Source: Ancylomarina longa (lineage in GTDB: Bacteria > Bacteroidota > Bacteroidia > Bacteroidales > Marinifilaceae). From it: DNA of 64,000 nt. The stretch spans positions 1 to 64,000 of the forward strand of contig NZ_RJJX01000001.1 in the NCBI RefSeq assembly GCF_003996985.1, read 5' to 3'. The notes beneath the pieces are model-generated. The model did not search any database, had not been told where the DNA came from, and saw nothing but the letters and a program-made list of their open reading frames with translations. Position 1 is the stretch's first letter. Each line of letters begins with the position of its first letter. Below, piece after piece: positions 38,401 through 47,057 of this stretch. A program made the position numbers and the translations under genes.

Positions 38401-38660
38401 GCGAGTAGAATACCATCTGGTTTCTCTTTTAGGATTACTTGCTCCACAAAAAAAGGAGTAACCGGCAAAAAATAGATTTGATCGGCAACTCCTTTAGAGG
38501 TCTGCACTGTGGCAATATTGGGATTTATAAGTACCGTAGAGATACCTTCCTCTTTCATAGCTTTTAAAGCCTGCGAACCGGAATAGTCGAATTCTCCAGC
38601 TTCTCCAATCTTAAGTGCTCCCGAACCTAATAACAGTACTTTCTTTATATCTTCTTTCAT
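35424..38660 (-). CDS. carB: Carbamoyl-phosphate synthase large subunit
   Basis: CarB makes carbamoyl phosphate from bicarbonate, ammonia (channelled from CarA) and 2 ATP. The 1078-residue protein has the two homologous ATP-grasp halves (starts V-L-L-L-G-S-G-A-L-K-I-G-E-A-G-E-F-D-Y-S and V-I-V-L-G-S-G-A-Y-R-I-G-S-S-V-E-F-D). The C-terminal MGS-type allosteric domain has L-Y-G-T-R-G-T-A-K-F. It is the last gene of the arginine operon, 13 bases after carA, and so is expected to be under the arginine attenuators upstream of the operon. Confidence 0.97.
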   Translation of the reverse strand: MKEDIKKVLLLGSGALKIGEAGEFDYSGSQALKAMKEEGISTVLINPNIATVQTSKGVADQIYFLPVTPFFVEQVILKEKPDGILLAFGGQTALNCGIELYRSGILEKYNLQVLGTPIETIIKTEDREIFANELRKIDVKTPRSFAVESIDDALIAADKLGFPIIIRAAFTLGGQGSGFCSNKEELKKLAENALSYSNQILVEESLKGWKEVEYEVVRDAYDNCITVCNMENFDPLGIHTGESIVIAPSQTLTNSEYHKLRALAIKIIRHMGVVGECNVQYALDPNSEDYRVIEVNARLSRSSALASKATGYPLAAVAAKLGLGYALHELKNAVTQTTTACFEPALDYVVCKIPRWDLNKFEGVTKEIGSSMKSVGEVMAIGRNFEEAIQKGLRMIGQGMHGFVGNVHSKFENVDQELSHPTDMRIFSIAQAFEKGYSIDKVHSLTAIDKWFLSKLEHITKIKWDLQKYNQLQDLHDNLLKASKVYGFSDFQIARFVLKPENTNMESELLEVRNYRKERGIVPVVKQIDTLAAEYPAQTNYIYLTYSGDENDIEYQGDHKSVIVLGSGAYRIGSSVEFDWCSVNALNAVNKAGLRSVMINYNPETVSTDYDVCDRLYFDELSFERVLDIIDFESPRGVIVSVGGQIPNNLAMRLHKANVKVLGTSPESIDRAENRQMFSAMLDDLKIDQPRWSELTSIEAIHKFIEVVGFPVLIRPSYVLSGAAMNVVSNREELGHFLELAAQVSKQYPVVVSEFIQEAKEIEFDGVAKNGEIIIDAISEHVEFAGVHSGDATLVFPPQKLYFETIRRIRKIARKIAKSLDITGPFNMQLLAKDNDIKVIECNLRASRSFPFVSKVMDFNFVETATQAMLDIHIGNNLPSMFELEHIGVKASQFSFSRLSKADPVLGVDMSSTGEVGCIGADYYDAILKSMISVGYRIPNNAVLISSGPIRSKLELLKSAKMLEERGLKLYGTRGTAKFLKENGVSIESIAWPDEDDPKNAVNLIRDRKVDLVINIPKNLSKTELNNDYEIRRSAIDFNVPLVTNARLASAFIYSFCKKSEADLGIHSYNEYVEKQEW

Positions 38661-38673
38661 CTTATATCTGGAT

Positions 38674-39771
38674 TTATTTGGCTTGCTTTTGATTTTTAAA
38701 CTCCTCTATCATTTGAATGAAATCATCGAACAGAAATTCTGTGTCGGTTGGACCGCTAGAAGCTTCGGGGTGAAATTGAGAGGCAAAAAATGGCTTATTC
38801 CGGTGTTTGATTCCTTCACAAGTATTATCATTTGCATTCACAAACAAAGTTTCCCATTCTTCGGGCAAGCTTTTCATATCAATTGCATATCCATGATTCT
38901 GCGAGGTGATAAAACAGCGTTTACTTCCTGATAAAACAACTGGTTGATTATGACTACGGTGACCGTATTTCAACTTATAGGTATCCGCTCCAGCCGCCAA
39001 TGCCATCAACTGTGTTCCCAAACAAATTCCCATTATGGGAGTGTCCTTTTCGAAAACCTTCTTCAGATTTTCTATGGCTTTACTATTTTGTTTTGGATCT
39101 CCCGGACCATTGGAAATGAACAATCCGTCGTATTCTTCCAGCGTAAAATCGTAATCGTGAGGCACACGAATAACCGTAGTATCGTGTTTCAATAAACAGC
39201 GTATGATATTGTTCTTCACACCACAATCCAAAAGAAGTATCTTATGCTTGCCATCTCCATATATCTTTTTTTCTGGAATACTAACCTGAGCTACCAAATT
39301 CTCCAGGTTAGGATCTTTCCATTCCGTTTCCTGATCTTCAAACACAATTTTTGCAAGCATACTTCCATTCTCTCGTAATTTTTTGGTTAAGGCTCGTGTA
39401 TCCAATCCGTATAAACCTGGTATTTTGTTCTGCTTCATCCAATCGCCAAGACTAAGACTTGCGTTCCAGTGGCTAAATTCCTCGGTATAATCAGAAACAA
39501 TAAAAGCTGATACCTGAATTTTATCCGATTCATAGAAACGAAACAGATCATCCTCTTGAAAATTACCCGGAACCCCGTAATTACCTATTAATGGAAAAGT
39601 ACTTACCAAAATTTGACCCTTATAGGATGGATCAGTAAGACTTTCGGGATAACCAGTCATTGCGGTATTAAATACCATTTCTCCAGCAATAGATTTCTGA
39701 TATCCAAATGATGTGCCGACATACTCCGATCCATCTTGCAATATTAATTTAGCTTTTGTCTGTTGTGACAT
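38674..39771 (-). CDS. carA: Carbamoyl-phosphate synthase small (glutaminase) subunit
   Basis: CarA hydrolyses glutamine and passes ammonia to CarB. The 365-residue protein has the N-terminal CPSase domain (G-E-M-V-F-N-T-A-M-T-G-Y-P-E) and the class I glutaminase domain with the nucleophile elbow G-I-C-L-G-T-Q. The His/Glu pair is in Q-F-H-P-E-A. Start at the ATG at 39771, 47 bases after argH in the direction of transcription. Its place at the end of an arginine operon, with no pyrimidine genes nearby, suggests that arginine need dominates its control. Confidence 0.97.
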   Translation of the reverse strand: MSQQTKAKLILQDGSEYVGTSFGYQKSIAGEMVFNTAMTGYPESLTDPSYKGQILVSTFPLIGNYGVPGNFQEDDLFRFYESDKIQVSAFIVSDYTEEFSHWNASLSLGDWMKQNKIPGLYGLDTRALTKKLRENGSMLAKIVFEDQETEWKDPNLENLVAQVSIPEKKIYGDGKHKILLLDCGVKNNIIRCLLKHDTTVIRVPHDYDFTLEEYDGLFISNGPGDPKQNSKAIENLKKVFEKDTPIMGICLGTQLMALAAGADTYKLKYGHRSHNQPVVLSGSKRCFITSQNHGYAIDMKSLPEEWETLFVNANDNTCEGIKHRNKPFFASQFHPEASSGPTDTEFLFDDFIQMIEEFKNQKQAK

Positions 39772-39818
39772 AAAAGTTTTATAAAATGGTTAATTATTAG
39801 ATTTTATTATTAGTGGTT

Positions 39819-41156
39819 TTAAATGCGATTTAAAAGATTCATGTATGCTTCTTTCGTTCTGTTGAAGTTAAATTCAATGAAGGTTTCATTCATCTTTTCC
39901 ACGATTTTATCATTACATAGATTTCCAAGACTACCTTCATGAACGTGTTTCAGCTTTCCGTTGTATTTAAACTCTCCAGCCTCTACAATCTGACCTACCT
40001 TTTTATAGGCATCCCGAAAAGGTACACCTTCCAAAACCATTCGATTTACTTCCTCCACTGTAAACAAATATTTGTAACGCTCCTCTTTCAAAACATCCTT
40101 ATTTATTTTCACTTCGGAAAGCATAATTCTTGTCATTTCCAAGCAGGCAATCATTCGATCGAAAGCAGGCATAAAAAATTCCTTAGTAAGTTGATAATCT
40201 CTGTGGTAACCAGAAGGTAGATTCGAAGTTACTGCCTGAATTTGGGCTGGTAACATTTGCAATGCATTTGCATGAGCACGAATTAGCTCGAACACATCAG
40301 GGTTCTTTTTGTGTGGCATAATGCTGCTTCCAGTGGTTAATTCATCAGGGAAACTCAAGAAATTGAAATTCTGGCTATTGTACAAGCAAGCATCCATCGC
40401 CAATTTAGCAATGGTCATAGCCATGTTGGCTAAAGCTGAAAGAACGGTAAACTCCATTTTACCACGTCCCATTTGTGCATATACTACATTATAGCTCAGA
40501 TCTCTAAATCCAAGTAATTCGGTAGTCATTTGTCTGTCCAAGGGAAATGAAGATCCATACCCAGCACCCGATCCCAATGGATTTTGATTTACCACTTTAT
40601 AAGCAGATTGCAATACTAGTAAATCATCGGTTAAACTTTCGGCATAAGCTCCAAACCACAATCCAAATGATGATGGCATGGCAACCTGAAGGTGCGTATA
40701 TCCTGGAATCAATACATTTTTGTACTGGTTACTTTTTGCAATCAACTCATCAAAAAGCAATCTGCTCTCGCGAACAATTTCTTCCAATTTGTTTCTGGTA
40801 AAAAGCTTTAAATCCAGTAATACCTGATCGTTTCTGGATCGGCCACTGTGTATTTTCTTTCCCACATCGCCTAACTCCTTGGTCAGCAAAAACTCAACCT
40901 GGGAGTGAACATCTTCAATTCCGTCCTCTATTACAAAAGCATCATTTTTAATAGCAGAATAGATCTTTCTCAATTCCTCCTGAATTAATTTCAGTTCTTT
41001 TTTCTCCAATAATCCAATAGATTGAAGCATTTCGGTATGAGCTAAAGATCCCAAAACATCGAATGCCGCTAATTGCAGATCCAGTTCCCGATCCTTACCA
41101 ACCGTAAATCGTTCTATTTTTTTATCAATTTTTACACCTTTGTCCCAAAGTTTCAT
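39819..41156 (-). CDS. argH: Argininosuccinate lyase
   Basis: Last step of arginine synthesis: argininosuccinate to arginine and fumarate. The 445-residue protein belongs to the fumarase/aspartase superfamily. The signature loop is G-S-S-I-M-P-H-K-K-N-P-D with the catalytic Ser near residue 281. H-S-G-R-S-R-N-D-Q and G-Y-T-H-L-Q are also present. It lies 41 bases downstream of argE and 47 bases upstream of carA in the operon. Confidence 0.97.
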   Translation of the reverse strand: MKLWDKGVKIDKKIERFTVGKDRELDLQLAAFDVLGSLAHTEMLQSIGLLEKKELKLIQEELRKIYSAIKNDAFVIEDGIEDVHSQVEFLLTKELGDVGKKIHSGRSRNDQVLLDLKLFTRNKLEEIVRESRLLFDELIAKSNQYKNVLIPGYTHLQVAMPSSFGLWFGAYAESLTDDLLVLQSAYKVVNQNPLGSGAGYGSSFPLDRQMTTELLGFRDLSYNVVYAQMGRGKMEFTVLSALANMAMTIAKLAMDACLYNSQNFNFLSFPDELTTGSSIMPHKKNPDVFELIRAHANALQMLPAQIQAVTSNLPSGYHRDYQLTKEFFMPAFDRMIACLEMTRIMLSEVKINKDVLKEERYKYLFTVEEVNRMVLEGVPFRDAYKKVGQIVEAGEFKYNGKLKHVHEGSLGNLCNDKIVEKMNETFIEFNFNRTKEAYMNLLNRI

Positions 41157-41197
41157 GAGTTTTGTTTTTTGTATTTAGTTAGCAGTTGGATTCCTTC

Positions 41198-42274
41198 CTA
41201 ACTGTTAATTTTCAAATTTAATCCGTTCAACAAGTTAAAATATTTTTCTATGCCATCCTTAATTTCAGAACTATAGATGAATTCATCGGCAGTATGTGAT
41301 CTGGCAGAATCTCCAGGCCCCAATTTTAGAGTTGGAAATCCTTTCATTATTGCCTGATCGGATGTGGTTGGTGATCCATAATAAGGCATTCCCAGATTTA
41401 TTCCATTCTGTACCAAAGGATGTTCTAACGGAATACCTGAAGAATTCATTCTGAATGATCTTGCAACTACATTGCTCTCTAATTTCTCTTGGATGATCGC
41501 AAAAGCCTTTTCGTTGGTATAATGCTCATTGGTTCGCACATCCACTACAAATTTACAACTTGCAGGAATCACATTGTGTTGCTTTCCGGCATTTATTTGA
41601 GTTACTGTCATCTTAACTGGTCCCAGTAATTCTGACGCTAAAGCATATTGATAGGAATGTATCCATTCAATATCTTTCATGGCGATTTCAATAGCATTAA
41701 TTCCCTCATTTCTGGCAGCATGGCCGGGAATGCCTTTAGCTTCGCAATCCAAAACCATCAATCCTTTCTCTGCAATGGCCATCTCCATCAAGGTTGGTTC
41801 CCCAACTATTCCAACATCGATATTCCCGATCTCCTCCTGAATTAGTTCAAATCCATTTTTACCCGAGATTTCTTCTTCTGCAGATGCCACAAAAACGATA
41901 TTATAATGCTGATTTATTTCTTCCAATGCCAAAAAAGTGGCAAACAAAGAAACCAGACAGCCACCAGCATCATTACTTCCCAAACCATATAATTTGTTAT
42001 CAATAATTTCTGGTTGAAAAGGATCTCTCGTCCAGTTTTCATTTGGCTTAACGGTATCCAGATGAGAATTCAAAAGCAATACTGGTTTGCCCTTTTTAAA
42101 ATCCTTGTTAAATGCCCAAACGTTATTTCCTTTCCGATGTGTAGCATAAGCAAATTGCTTTAGCTTCTGCTCCATTACATCTGCCACTTTAGATTCGTCT
42201 TTACTAAAAGATGGAATAGCAATTAACTGCTTTAAGGTCTGAAGTGCTATTTCTGTATATTTTTCAAAATTCAT
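41198..42274 (-). CDS. argE: Acyl-ornithine/acyl-citrulline deacylase (M20, ArgE-like)
   Basis: A 358-residue M20-family metallohydrolase that removes the N-acyl group in the arginine pathway. Metal-binding motifs are L-N-S-H-L-D-T-V (about 73-80), G-L-G-S-N-D-A-G-G (about 97-105) and A-S-A-E-E-E-I-S-G (about 130-138). Bacteroidota often use acetyl- or succinyl-citrulline as the deacylated intermediate rather than acetylornithine. The substrate here cannot be decided because the carbamoyltransferase is missing from the cluster. Gaps to argB and argH are 54 and 41 bases. Confidence 0.9.
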   Translation of the reverse strand: MNFEKYTEIALQTLKQLIAIPSFSKDESKVADVMEQKLKQFAYATHRKGNNVWAFNKDFKKGKPVLLLNSHLDTVKPNENWTRDPFQPEIIDNKLYGLGSNDAGGCLVSLFATFLALEEINQHYNIVFVASAEEEISGKNGFELIQEEIGNIDVGIVGEPTLMEMAIAEKGLMVLDCEAKGIPGHAARNEGINAIEIAMKDIEWIHSYQYALASELLGPVKMTVTQINAGKQHNVIPASCKFVVDVRTNEHYTNEKAFAIIQEKLESNVVARSFRMNSSGIPLEHPLVQNGINLGMPYYGSPTTSDQAIMKGFPTLKLGPGDSARSHTADEFIYSSEIKDGIEKYFNLLNGLNLKINS

Positions 42275-42328
42275 ATTGTATCAATAAAAGGTTAAAATGC
42301 AGGTTTCTAAATCGATTCCCTAGGCTTA

Positions 42329-43108
42329 CTATACCTGACTAATGTTCGTACCTGCGGAGAATCCATTTTCCATATTCACGAAATTTCCGATTACCACTTC
42401 TTCTACACCACTATTTATAGCATGAAAAGCATTTTCTGTTTTTGGTAACATGCCTGTATTAATAGTACCCTTTTCAACAAGCAATGCGCAACCCTCTGCA
42501 CTTAGTTTGCTGATTAGACTACCATCATCCTCTGCATCTAACAAAACACCAGGTTTTTCAAAACTATAAATCAACTTAACCTTATAAAAACGGCTGAGTG
42601 CTATTGCAACTTCTGTGGCAATAGTATCTGCATTGGTGTTGAGTAATTGTCCTTGACCATCGTGCGTTATTGGAGCTACTACCATAACAGCATTACATTC
42701 TATTTGTTTGCATAGTGCTAAGGTATTCACCTTGGTTATATCCCCAACATAACCATAATCAGTACTTGGGTGATTTCTTTTTTCTGCAAGTAATAAATTC
42801 TGATCAGCACCACATACACCTAAGGCATTCACCCCTCGCGCTTGCAAGGCTGCCACGATATTTTTATTTACCAATCCTGCATAAACCATGGTTACAAGCT
42901 TTAGATTTTCCGCATCGGTAATTCTCCTTCCCTTATGCATCTTTGTTTCAATTCCAAGTTTTGCCGCAAGATCAGTTGCCATCTTGCCACCACCATGCAC
43001 TAATACAATTTTGCCGGGCAGATTAGAAAAAGCATCTAAAAATTCATTTAGCTTGGAGGAATCATCAATAATATTACCTCCAATTTTTACTACAGTTAGT
43101 TCAGCCAT
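42329..43108 (-). CDS. argB: N-acylglutamate kinase
   Basis: Phosphorylates N-acetylglutamate (or N-succinylglutamate in some Bacteroidota). The 259-residue protein of the amino-acid kinase fold starts V-V-K-I-G-G-N-I-I-D and has the phosphate loop V-H-G-G-G-K. The nucleotide site includes N-T-N-A-D-T-I-A. It lacks the N-terminal helix linked to arginine feedback inhibition in hexameric ArgB enzymes. The start overlaps the end of argD by 8 bases. In many relatives a carbamoyltransferase gene stands at this junction, and here there is none. Confidence 0.95.
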   Translation of the reverse strand: MAELTVVKIGGNIIDDSSKLNEFLDAFSNLPGKIVLVHGGGKMATDLAAKLGIETKMHKGRRITDAENLKLVTMVYAGLVNKNIVAALQARGVNALGVCGADQNLLLAEKRNHPSTDYGYVGDITKVNTLALCKQIECNAVMVVAPITHDGQGQLLNTNADTIATEVAIALSRFYKVKLIYSFEKPGVLLDAEDDGSLISKLSAEGCALLVEKGTINTGMLPKTENAFHAINSGVEEVVIGNFVNMENGFSAGTNISQV

Positions 43109-44237
43109 TTTTTACAGTTTGGGTTATTTGATTAAATGCGCTAATGAACTGATCCGCCTCTTTAATACCAATAGAAAGTGGTGGCAGCAAACGTAATGTT
43201 TCGTTTCCTGATGCTCCTGTAAAAATGCCGTATTCCATCAATAATTTTGTTCTGATTTCAGACATATTTTCCAGATCAATACCAATCATTAAACCTTTCC
43301 CCCTTATTGCTTTAATTGCCTTATTATCTTTTAATTCAAAAAATAGATAGTCTCCTATTATATTCGCATTATCTATTAATTTTTCTTCTTCTATGGTTTC
43401 TATAACTGCTGTGGCTGCAGCACAGGAAAGATGGTTTCCTCCAAATGTTGTTCCCAACATTCCTTTCCATGCTTTTATCTTTGGACTTATTAAAACTCCG
43501 GCAATAGGAAAACCATTTCCCATGCCTTTTGCAGTTGTAATGATATCCGGTTGAATACCTGCATACTGATGTGCAAAGAATTTTCCTGTTCTGCCATATC
43601 CTGATTGAATCTCATCCAAGATCAGCAAAGCATTATTCTCTGCACAGTATTTTTCAGCTACCTTAAGAAATTTGTTAGATGGTATTACTACTCCTTTTAC
43701 TCCTTGTATACCTTCTATTATAACCGCACTCACATCACCCTTCTCCAGCTCTTTCTTTAAGGCTAACTCATCATTCATTGCTACAAAAACAACATTGTGC
43801 TTTGCATTAAATTCCGAAGATAATTTTGGATTATCGGTGATGGAAAGTGCTCCACTGGTTCTACCATGAAAAGCACCTTTTATGGCAATAACTTTTGCTT
43901 TTTGATTATGGAATGAAGCAACTTTCAACGCATTTTCGTTGGCTTCTGCTCCGGAATTACATAGAAATAGATTGTAAGTTTCATATCCACTGATTTTCCC
44001 AAGTAAACAGGCAAACTTTTCCTGTAAATCATTCTTGACAGCATTGGAATAAAAGCCTAAACAATGCAATTGGTTCTCCAGACGATACATATAATGCGGA
44101 TGACTGTGTCCAATGGAAATTACACCATGACCACCATAAAAATCCAGGTATGAATTGCCCTTATCATCGGAAAGGTGAGCACCTTTTCCATTCACAAGGT
44201 TGATATTGTAACAAGTATAAACGTCAAATAAATTCAT
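43101..44237 (-). CDS. argD: Acylornithine aminotransferase
   Basis: A PLP class III aminotransferase that makes N-acylornithine from the semialdehyde and glutamate. The PLP Lys is in T-T-A-K-G-M-G-N-G-F-P-I-A-G (about residue 234), and I-L-D-E-I-Q-S-G-Y-G-R-T-G is also present. I start at the ATG at 44237 (378 aa). The longer frame to 44258 begins with TTG inside argC, and an A/G-rich stretch just before 44237 can serve as ribosome binding site. It begins 10 bases after the argC stop and overlaps argB by 8 bases. Confidence 0.95.
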   Translation of the reverse strand: MNLFDVYTCYNINLVNGKGAHLSDDKGNSYLDFYGGHGVISIGHSHPHYMYRLENQLHCLGFYSNAVKNDLQEKFACLLGKISGYETYNLFLCNSGAEANENALKVASFHNQKAKVIAIKGAFHGRTSGALSITDNPKLSSEFNAKHNVVFVAMNDELALKKELEKGDVSAVIIEGIQGVKGVVIPSNKFLKVAEKYCAENNALLILDEIQSGYGRTGKFFAHQYAGIQPDIITTAKGMGNGFPIAGVLISPKIKAWKGMLGTTFGGNHLSCAAATAVIETIEEEKLIDNANIIGDYLFFELKDNKAIKAIRGKGLMIGIDLENMSEIRTKLLMEYGIFTGASGNETLRLLPPLSIGIKEADQFISAFNQITQTVKNG

Positions 44238-44247
44238 TTTCTTTTCT

Positions 44248-45213
44248 TTAAAATCCAATTGGCTTTAGACCTAATCCTGTTTTTTCCGGGATTCCGAATT
44301 GTAAATTCATATTCTGTACAGCCTGTCCCGATGCACCTTTTAATAGATTGTCGATTACTGATATAATCAATAACTTCCTATCATGCTTTTCCAGATATAA
44401 AAAGCATTTGTTGGTATTTACCACTTGCTTCATATCAGGCAAATCTTTGGTTATCGTCACAAATGGATGCGTTAGATAGTACTCTTGGTACTTTTGGTAT
44501 GCTTCCTCTATTTCCCAATCACAATCCGTATAAATGCTAGCCATGATCCCCCGACTGAAATTTCCACGAACAGGAATAAAGTTGAGCTGTTTGCTATAAT
44601 TCGGCTGTAACTGTAAAACCGTTTCGGTTATCTCTTTTAAATGCTGATGTGTGAATGCTTTATAAACCACCACATTGTTGTTTTTCCAACTAAAATGTGA
44701 CGTTGTACTTGGATTTTGACCTGCTCCTGTTGAGCCGGTAATAGCATTTACATGAATATCCTCTTTTAGTTGATTTGCCGCAGCCAAAGGGAGTATCCCC
44801 AATTCAATGCAGGTAGCAAAACATCCGGGATTTGCGATATAATTCGCATCCTTAATTTGTTCTTTATTTAATTCCGGCAATCCATAAATAAATCCTTTAT
44901 CATTAGCCTGTGGCCTGTAATCCATACTTAGATCTATTATTTTGATGTGTTCCGGTAATTTATTTTGCTTCAGAAAAAGCTTGGTTTTTCCATGTCCTGA
45001 ACAAATGAAAACTACATCAGTACAAGTATAATCTGCTTGGCCAAAGTCTAAATCGGTATCTCCCAGCAAATCTTTATGAACCTTACTTATTGGTTGCCCT
45101 GCATGGCTGATGCTTTGAACAAATGTTATTTCCACCTCCGGATGCCAAAGCAATATCCTCAACAATTCACCGGCAGTATATCCAGCACCTCCTATTATCC
45201 CTACTTTTATCAT
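44248..45213 (-). CDS. argC: N-acyl-gamma-glutamyl-phosphate reductase
   Basis: NADPH-dependent reduction of the acyl phosphate made by ArgB. The 321-residue protein has the dinucleotide loop G-I-I-G-G-A-G-Y-T-A-G-E-L at residues 5-17 and the catalytic Cys in A-N-P-G-C-F-A-T at about residue 131. H-Q-H-L-K-E is the His region. Only one base separates it from the argG stop, so it is translationally coupled within the operon. Confidence 0.96.
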   Translation of the reverse strand: MIKVGIIGGAGYTAGELLRILLWHPEVEITFVQSISHAGQPISKVHKDLLGDTDLDFGQADYTCTDVVFICSGHGKTKLFLKQNKLPEHIKIIDLSMDYRPQANDKGFIYGLPELNKEQIKDANYIANPGCFATCIELGILPLAAANQLKEDIHVNAITGSTGAGQNPSTTSHFSWKNNNVVVYKAFTHQHLKEITETVLQLQPNYSKQLNFIPVRGNFSRGIMASIYTDCDWEIEEAYQKYQEYYLTHPFVTITKDLPDMKQVVNTNKCFLYLEKHDRKLLIISVIDNLLKGASGQAVQNMNLQFGIPEKTGLGLKPIGF

Positions 45214-45214
45214 C

Positions 45215-46414
45215 TTATTCTTGATTTACAGTGTGATAAATTTTTAATGAATTGGTGAGAATATTGGTAAATCCTTTTACATCATCAGCAGTCCATCCTT
45301 CATTGGTTTCTCCATACTTCCCGAATAAATCGGACATTAAGTCGTTGGGGGATTCAATTCCTTCCACTTCAAAATATTTGGGACTCATTTTAATGGTAAC
45401 AGAGCCATTTACTTTTTTCTGGGAATCAACAAGAAATGTTTCCATATTTCTCATTACCGGCTCCAAATATTGAGCTTCGTGAAGTAGCATACCATAGAAA
45501 TTGGAAATTTGATCTTTCCAATACATCTGCCATTTGGTAAGGGTATGTTTTTCTAAAGTCTCGTGGGCTTTAATAATCATTAATGGAGCTGCTGCCTCAA
45601 AAGCTACTCTTCCTTTTGTGCCAATTATGGTGTCGCCAATGTGCATATCTCTACCTATTCCAAAGGCAGCACCTGCTTTTTCGATTAATTTAATTGCTTC
45701 CAAAGGATGAGCAACTTTTTGCCCATTCACACCAACCAATTCACCTTTCTCAAATTCTATACTTAGCTTCTCCGGATCTGTCTTCTCTACTTGTTTTGGA
45801 TATGCCTGTTCTGGCAAAGGCAGATTAGAGGATAATGTTTCTTTTCCGCCAATACTAGTTCCCCAAATACCTGCATTAATGGAATATTGCATTTTTTCAA
45901 AATTGGCTTGTATTCCATGTTCTTTTAGGTAATTAATCTCTGTTTCTCTGCTTAATTCAAGATCTCTGGTTGGTGTTATAATCTCTGCATTGGGTGCCAT
46001 AATTTTAAAGATCAGATCGAATCTAATTTGATCATTTCCTGCTCCGGTACTACCATGAGCAATATAATCAGCATCAATGGAATGAGCATATTGAGCAATA
46101 GCCATAGCTTGAAAAGCTCTTTCTGAACTTACTGATAATGGATAGGTGTTATTCTTTAGCACATTTCCCATGATCATGTATTTGATACACTTTTCGTAGT
46201 ATTCTTTCGTGACATCTATGGCGGTATGCTGAATGACACCTAGTTGTTTCGTCTTCTTCTTTATTTCAGCTAATTCTTCATCGCTAAAACCACCTGTATT
46301 GCCAAGAACTGTGTAAACATCCATGTTCAACTCCCTGGACAAATAAAGTGCACAATAGGTTGTGTCTAATCCTCCGCTATATGCCAATACTACTTTTTTC
46401 TTATTGCTTGTCAT
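45215..46414 (-). CDS. argG: Argininosuccinate synthase
   Basis: Joins citrulline and aspartate with ATP. The 399-residue protein has the N-type pyrophosphatase loop A-Y-S-G-G-L-D-T-T at residues 10-18 and the citrulline/aspartate site S-T-G-A-G-N-D-Q-I-R-F near 119-129. The longer family motif Y-S-I-N-A-G-I-W-G belongs to the argG type common in Bacteroidota. It is the second gene of the operon, 46 bases after the GNAT gene. Confidence 0.96.
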   Translation of the reverse strand: MTSNKKKVVLAYSGGLDTTYCALYLSRELNMDVYTVLGNTGGFSDEELAEIKKKTKQLGVIQHTAIDVTKEYYEKCIKYMIMGNVLKNNTYPLSVSSERAFQAMAIAQYAHSIDADYIAHGSTGAGNDQIRFDLIFKIMAPNAEIITPTRDLELSRETEINYLKEHGIQANFEKMQYSINAGIWGTSIGGKETLSSNLPLPEQAYPKQVEKTDPEKLSIEFEKGELVGVNGQKVAHPLEAIKLIEKAGAAFGIGRDMHIGDTIIGTKGRVAFEAAAPLMIIKAHETLEKHTLTKWQMYWKDQISNFYGMLLHEAQYLEPVMRNMETFLVDSQKKVNGSVTIKMSPKYFEVEGIESPNDLMSDLFGKYGETNEGWTADDVKGFTNILTNSLKIYHTVNQE

Positions 46415-46460
46415 CTCGTTTTTAGTTTGTTTAATGATTTATGAAATTGTTTCTATTCCT

Positions 46461-47045
46461 TTATTCTTCGGATGAATTGGATTTGCCATTCTTACCCGGG
46501 TCATATAACATACCTGTGCAAAGGCACATTTTCTTATCTGTTCGATGTAGAATGTCGTAATTCACACAACTACTGCATCCTTTCCAAAAGGACTCATCAC
46601 GAGTCAGTTCAGAGAATGTAACAGGTCTGTATCCTAATTCTGAATTGATTTTCATTACAGGAAGACTGGTGGTTAATCCGAAGATTTTAGCTGTAGGAAA
46701 ACGCTTTCTAGATAATTTGAAGGCTTCGGCTTTAATCATTTTAGCCAAGCCAACGGCTCTATAATCCGGATCTACAATTAAACCTGAATTGGCAACATAT
46801 TTACCGTGTTCCCAGGTTTCGATATAGCAGAATCCAATTACCTTATCATTATCGAAAGCGATAATTGCTTTTCCTTCCTGTATTTTTTGTACGATGTACA
46901 AAGGATTTCTTTTGGCAATTCCAGTACCGCGTATCTTAGCGGCACATTCAATCATTTCACAAACTTCCTGAGCATAATCTATATGCCTTAAATCCGCTAC
47001 AATGACACAAATTTTTTGCTCGATTTCCATTGCTGTCTCTATCAT
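46461..47045 (-). CDS. GNAT N-acetyltransferase, probable N-acylglutamate synthase
   Basis: First structural gene of the arginine operon. The 194-residue GNAT protein has the acetyl-CoA loop D-P-D-Y-R-A-V-G-L-A-K-M-I near residues 93-105 (R-x-x-G-x-A). Its place at the head of argGCDBEH makes it the likely enzyme that acylates glutamate (argA role). No argJ or classical argA is present. An unusual C-terminal tail has C-S-S-C (about 155-158) and C-L-C (about 173-175), which could bind a metal. Its ATG lies 12 bases after the stop of the fourth Arg-rich leader ORF. Confidence 0.85.
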   Translation of the reverse strand: MIETAMEIEQKICVIVADLRHIDYAQEVCEMIECAAKIRGTGIAKRNPLYIVQKIQEGKAIIAFDNDKVIGFCYIETWEHGKYVANSGLIVDPDYRAVGLAKMIKAEAFKLSRKRFPTAKIFGLTTSLPVMKINSELGYRPVTFSELTRDESFWKGCSSCVNYDILHRTDKKMCLCTGMLYDPGKNGKSNSSEE

Positions 47046-47057
47046 TTTATGAACTTA

